NCBI GenBank assembly: GCA_013397455.1 | Contig: VYZB01000294.1 | Coordinates: 1,054,001-1,118,000, forward strand | From: Crotophaga sulcirostris | Taxonomy: Eukaryota; Chordata; Aves; Cuculiformes; Crotophagidae | DNA length: 64,000 nucleotides | Reading direction: 5' to 3' | In this document: in pieces, positions 60,833 through 64,000 of the stretch | Numbering within the stretch: the stretch's first letter is position 1 | Layout: each line of letters opens with the position of its first letter | Made by a program: the position numbers and the translations under genes | Notes under the pieces: model-generated | Told to the model about the DNA's origin: nothing | Databases searched by the model: none | Seen by the model: only the letters and a program-made list of their open reading frames with translations

Positions 60833-63800
60833 TCTTCTCCAGCTGTCATAGAACCTGCTGCTATGTAACACTCGTGCCGTTCTTGTTAGATTAAGTTAAA
60901 TGTTCCCAGAAAATGCTTTTCAAGAAGGGCAGGCTATAAAAGCAGGATCCCAAAATAGGAGAATTTCAAGGTCAGCAATACCTAGGTTTTGCGAAGGAAC
61001 GGCTGTTTCAGTCCCTGCACATTTAAGAAAATTTACATTAATATTCTGAAGAGTTTCTAATGTTCATCTGAATGGATCATAGACCTTTGTGAGCAATTCT
61101 ACACTGTTGGGAGTTTCCACATTGTAAGACTGTCCTCCGTTCTCTCACCGCTGCTCATCCTATGTTCTGTAACTGTGAAAAACAATAGGTTTTGAAGTTT
61201 TATCCACTTTATGTTTTCAACTAACATCATACATTATTAAACAATAGCAAGTTAAACAGAATGATAATTTCTACATTAAAAAAGAGTTTAAAATCCATGT
61301 AGGTGTCAACAAACTGAAATGCTACAGTTTACTCAAACAATGAGTTTTAGCTACGGAATCAAAATTTAACCACCCCCTAAATAGAAAATTTTTCAGCACC
61401 ATGTCTCCTATGTGTATCACTGTCGTAAGAAAAAACTAGTAAAGTCATGTGTTCCTCTGCACAGAAAAATGAGGAACAGTTCTCATCCCTCTGACAACCG
61501 CAGAGATAGAATAAGTGAGAATATTGCTACTTCTAAAGACAGAAAAATTGAAGAGGAACATGATATTTCCTTAGATAATGTAAATCTAAAACTAAAATTC
61601 TAAATTTTTATTTTACCAAAACACAGTAAAAAAAGTGTGGGTGGATCAAAACTGTAGACCATTGTGAGCAGATTTTAAAAGGAATCTGAAGTAGCATATA
61701 TTTCTTTGATTTAAAAATACAAAAAAAATCTTACTTAGATGGCATATTGGAATATAAACACAAATTTGTATTTATATTTTGCATAAATACATGCATAAGT
61801 ATGTATTAATAGATAAACACACACACTAGAGATATAGTAGATCAAAGTATTTTTCATGCAGATGATAACCAGACTTATCTTTATATGATGTGATTTATAG
61901 AAGCAGACGAGTAAGAAAAGCAAATCTGAAACCATTTCGTTACTTGCACCAAGACATGCAGAAATAGATACATGCCAGTTTATCTGCAATGTGTACTCAC
62001 CTTTATGCCCATGATAATTCAGAAATGAAATGCAGATTCAGCACTGCGCCCTTTCAAGATAAAGCTGGGCAAAAAGTAGTTTATCTGTCCCATGAAACTT
62101 AAATATTTGAAGACTTATGTTTTACCAGCATAAATTCAAGGCCCTCAACATGTGTCCCAATAAAACAGCAAACGGACAACGAAAGAGAGAATGTAGAGGG
62201 AAACCTTTCCATTATTGCTCTGCTTCTCAGAGCTGAACTTTGGAAGCTGACACTCTATGGAGGTGATCTGTACAGTGGGCTGCAGAGTTAGCCTTTTCCA
62301 AATCTATTCAATGACATATATAGCAGATTCAAGCTGGCACCTTTCTCAACTCCTTTTCCCATAGAATAGTCATAAAGTGCTAATTCTTAGATAAAAGTCT
62401 ACCAAGCCTCAAGTCTTTGATTCCTATATTGAAGTGTGCTCAGAGTTCAGTTGCCAGTTCTGGTGGATATAGTCAGAATGCATTCAATCATCAGATTTGG
62501 TCATACTTTCCACCTCTGAGAAGTGTGAAGCTAAACATTATACCCTGGCTTATTTCTGCCCTAGGATGCCACTCTGGATAACTTGCACAAAGGTAATTCC
62601 TCATTAGTACCTCCAGATAGCGTAGCAGAAGGAACCAGGTCAGCTGTTTATTTCTGAACCTTCCTGACTCCTCTGGTGAAAATTAATTGCTTTGGATGTG
62701 AAAAAGATGGGCAATAATTAGGACAAATATGAACAGGCAAATAACTAGGGGTTCACTCACTCTCCTTTGCATGTGGAGCCAGTTCTGAAAGTGTCAGACT
62801 GTACCCATCGGTAGGGAATGACTTGGTCCCACCATGGTGCAGAAAAAATGTCCTCTTTTCTAGTGTTGACTGATTAAAACCTTATGACCAACGCCTCATG
62901 AGATCCCACCTTAAATGTAGTTATGAAGTTCACTTTTGTGTGCCCCTTACCAGGTAAATTAGAAAGGTAAATCAACCTTCAGTTGTGCATAATCCATGGG
63001 ATGAAAAAGATTTGTGCGCAACCATTATAAAAGAGCCCTTTACAATCTCAAATGAGACATTGGCAATTCTCTGTTAAATTTCACAGGATAATTTAAAACA
63101 TATGTAAATAGATGAATGGTTTAAAATTCCTTTGGATTCTATTATCAAGACAGCATGTCACCAATTGCAGTAACTGTTTTAGCATGCAGAAAATGACAAT
63201 AGCTTGTGGTCCCTGAAGTATAGCAGTGATTAATCATTTGGGGTGGGGGGAAGGTATTTTGTTTTCCCTCCTTGAATTTGTATCCCCTAGGCCATTATTG
63301 TTAAAAGTGGCAATCGCAAATGAGAGGCAGGTACTAAGCTGATAGAAAATACTAAGGGAAACGTTCACACATCAGCTTAATTCCCAAGACAAATCAAGTA
63401 TATAACTGGTTTTACCTACAAAGTCTAATTCAGTTATACTGAACATTTCTGATATACTAAACTGCATTTACTATCCATTATTTGAAGTAGTAAGCTCATA
63501 TCAAAAAAAAACATTTTAAAAATACGAACATTCCAAGAATTTATAATCTTTATGAGCTGGAAGGCTAAATAAATAAAACTGGTATATAAAAATCAAAGTG
63601 CAGGACATTACATTTCACCTCCTTCATTTCTAAATTCAGACTTGATTCATGAACAAATATAAAAGCTGGTACACAGAAATGGAAGGATAGATGTATTTCA
63701 ACGCAGTTACAAAACCACAGAAGATAGTCATCTGTATCTGTGAGAGGTAGTATAAATAATAATACTATAAAACATATTTCATCCACAACCAAGCTCCATA

Positions 63801-64000
63801 GGTGTTACCAGAAATCGAGCAATAAGAGGAAGAGTGTTTGGGCATTTTAACATTGCATCATCTGACATAAAGTCCTGCAATGTGTCTAGACTACCATTTT
63901 ATCCCTTCTACTATAACTAATGCAGCCATTCTCAGAATGGAAGAGTTTCACTATATTGACATTGTAAAGTAGGCTAAAATGCTGCCACACACACACAAAA
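60833..64000. other. Unannotated AT-rich non-coding stretch
   Basis: No gene or known repeat recognised up to the end of the window. Open frames are at most 84 codons. A short (CA)n run ends the window at 63986-63996, and an A+T-rich alternating part lies at about 61760-61830. Confidence 0.55.
63986..63996. repeat. Short (CA)n run at the window edge
   Basis: Five to six CA dinucleotides are followed by AAAA at the last bases of the window. The repeat may continue beyond the edge. Confidence 0.7.

Noticed and set aside
1..64000. CRISPR arrays, tRNA or snRNA genes, bacterial or phage genes, telomeric repeats, endogenous DNA-virus genes
   Set aside because: Looked for on both strands by eye; no regularly spaced repeats, cloverleaf boxes, TTAGGG arrays or recognisable viral coding blocks beyond the LTRs listed.

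Overview
The window looks like a gene-poor, AT-rich stretch of a bird genome (at least an archosaur), either intergenic or inside a very long intron. Several things point to this. It carries CR1 LINE copies of several ages ending in the diagnostic avian 3' repeat (ATTCTATG-like units). It has two solo LTRs of avian endogenous-retrovirus type and a 5S-rRNA-derived SINE of the old amniote kind. It also has short palindromic elements that are common in birds, crocodilians and turtles. One ambiguous base (N at 1725) suggests a draft assembly. I see no operons, no bacterial-style genes and no CRISPR array, and I cannot support any complete host protein-coding gene. Nearly all open frames are under 130 codons, which is about what chance gives in AT-rich DNA of this length.

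Layout. 1-7 kb: unique AT-rich DNA with one decayed palindromic element near 3.35 kb. 7.08-7.34 kb: the only place with several gene-like signals together, namely a strong 3' splice-site-like tract, a 51-codon frame with good start context, and AATAAA about 30 bases after the stop. 13.1-14.1 kb: a solo LTR on the + strand, with a homopurine tract just after it. 20.4-20.9 kb: an old CR1. 24.0-24.4 kb: a younger CR1 on the - strand. 26.75-26.98 kb: the 5S-derived SINE. 27.4 kb: a CR1 scrap. 28.2 and 29.6 kb: two diverged copies of a sequence I cannot name, in the same orientation 1.4 kb apart. 32.1-32.4 kb: a GC-richer island of unknown origin. 35.1-35.7 kb: an old CR1. 36.5 and 41.4 kb: two copies of one palindromic element family. 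39.7-40.4 kb: a fairly well preserved CR1 3' end that keeps an open 209-codon stretch of ORF2. 43.5-44.0 kb: an LTR on the - strand next to an (ATTATC)n microsatellite. 47.6 kb: a palindromic element of another family. 52.3, 57.7 and 60.8 kb: scraps of LINE or SINE origin. The rest is unannotated unique sequence.

The genes do not work together in any pathway. The content is a layered record of retroelement and MITE insertions in neutral-looking DNA. I did not find a clear undescribed biological system. The best leads are the candidate terminal exon at 7.1 kb, the unnamed duplicated repeat at 28.2/29.6 kb and the set of ancient SINE and MITE relics. Family names rest on my memory of consensus sequences, since no database search was possible.
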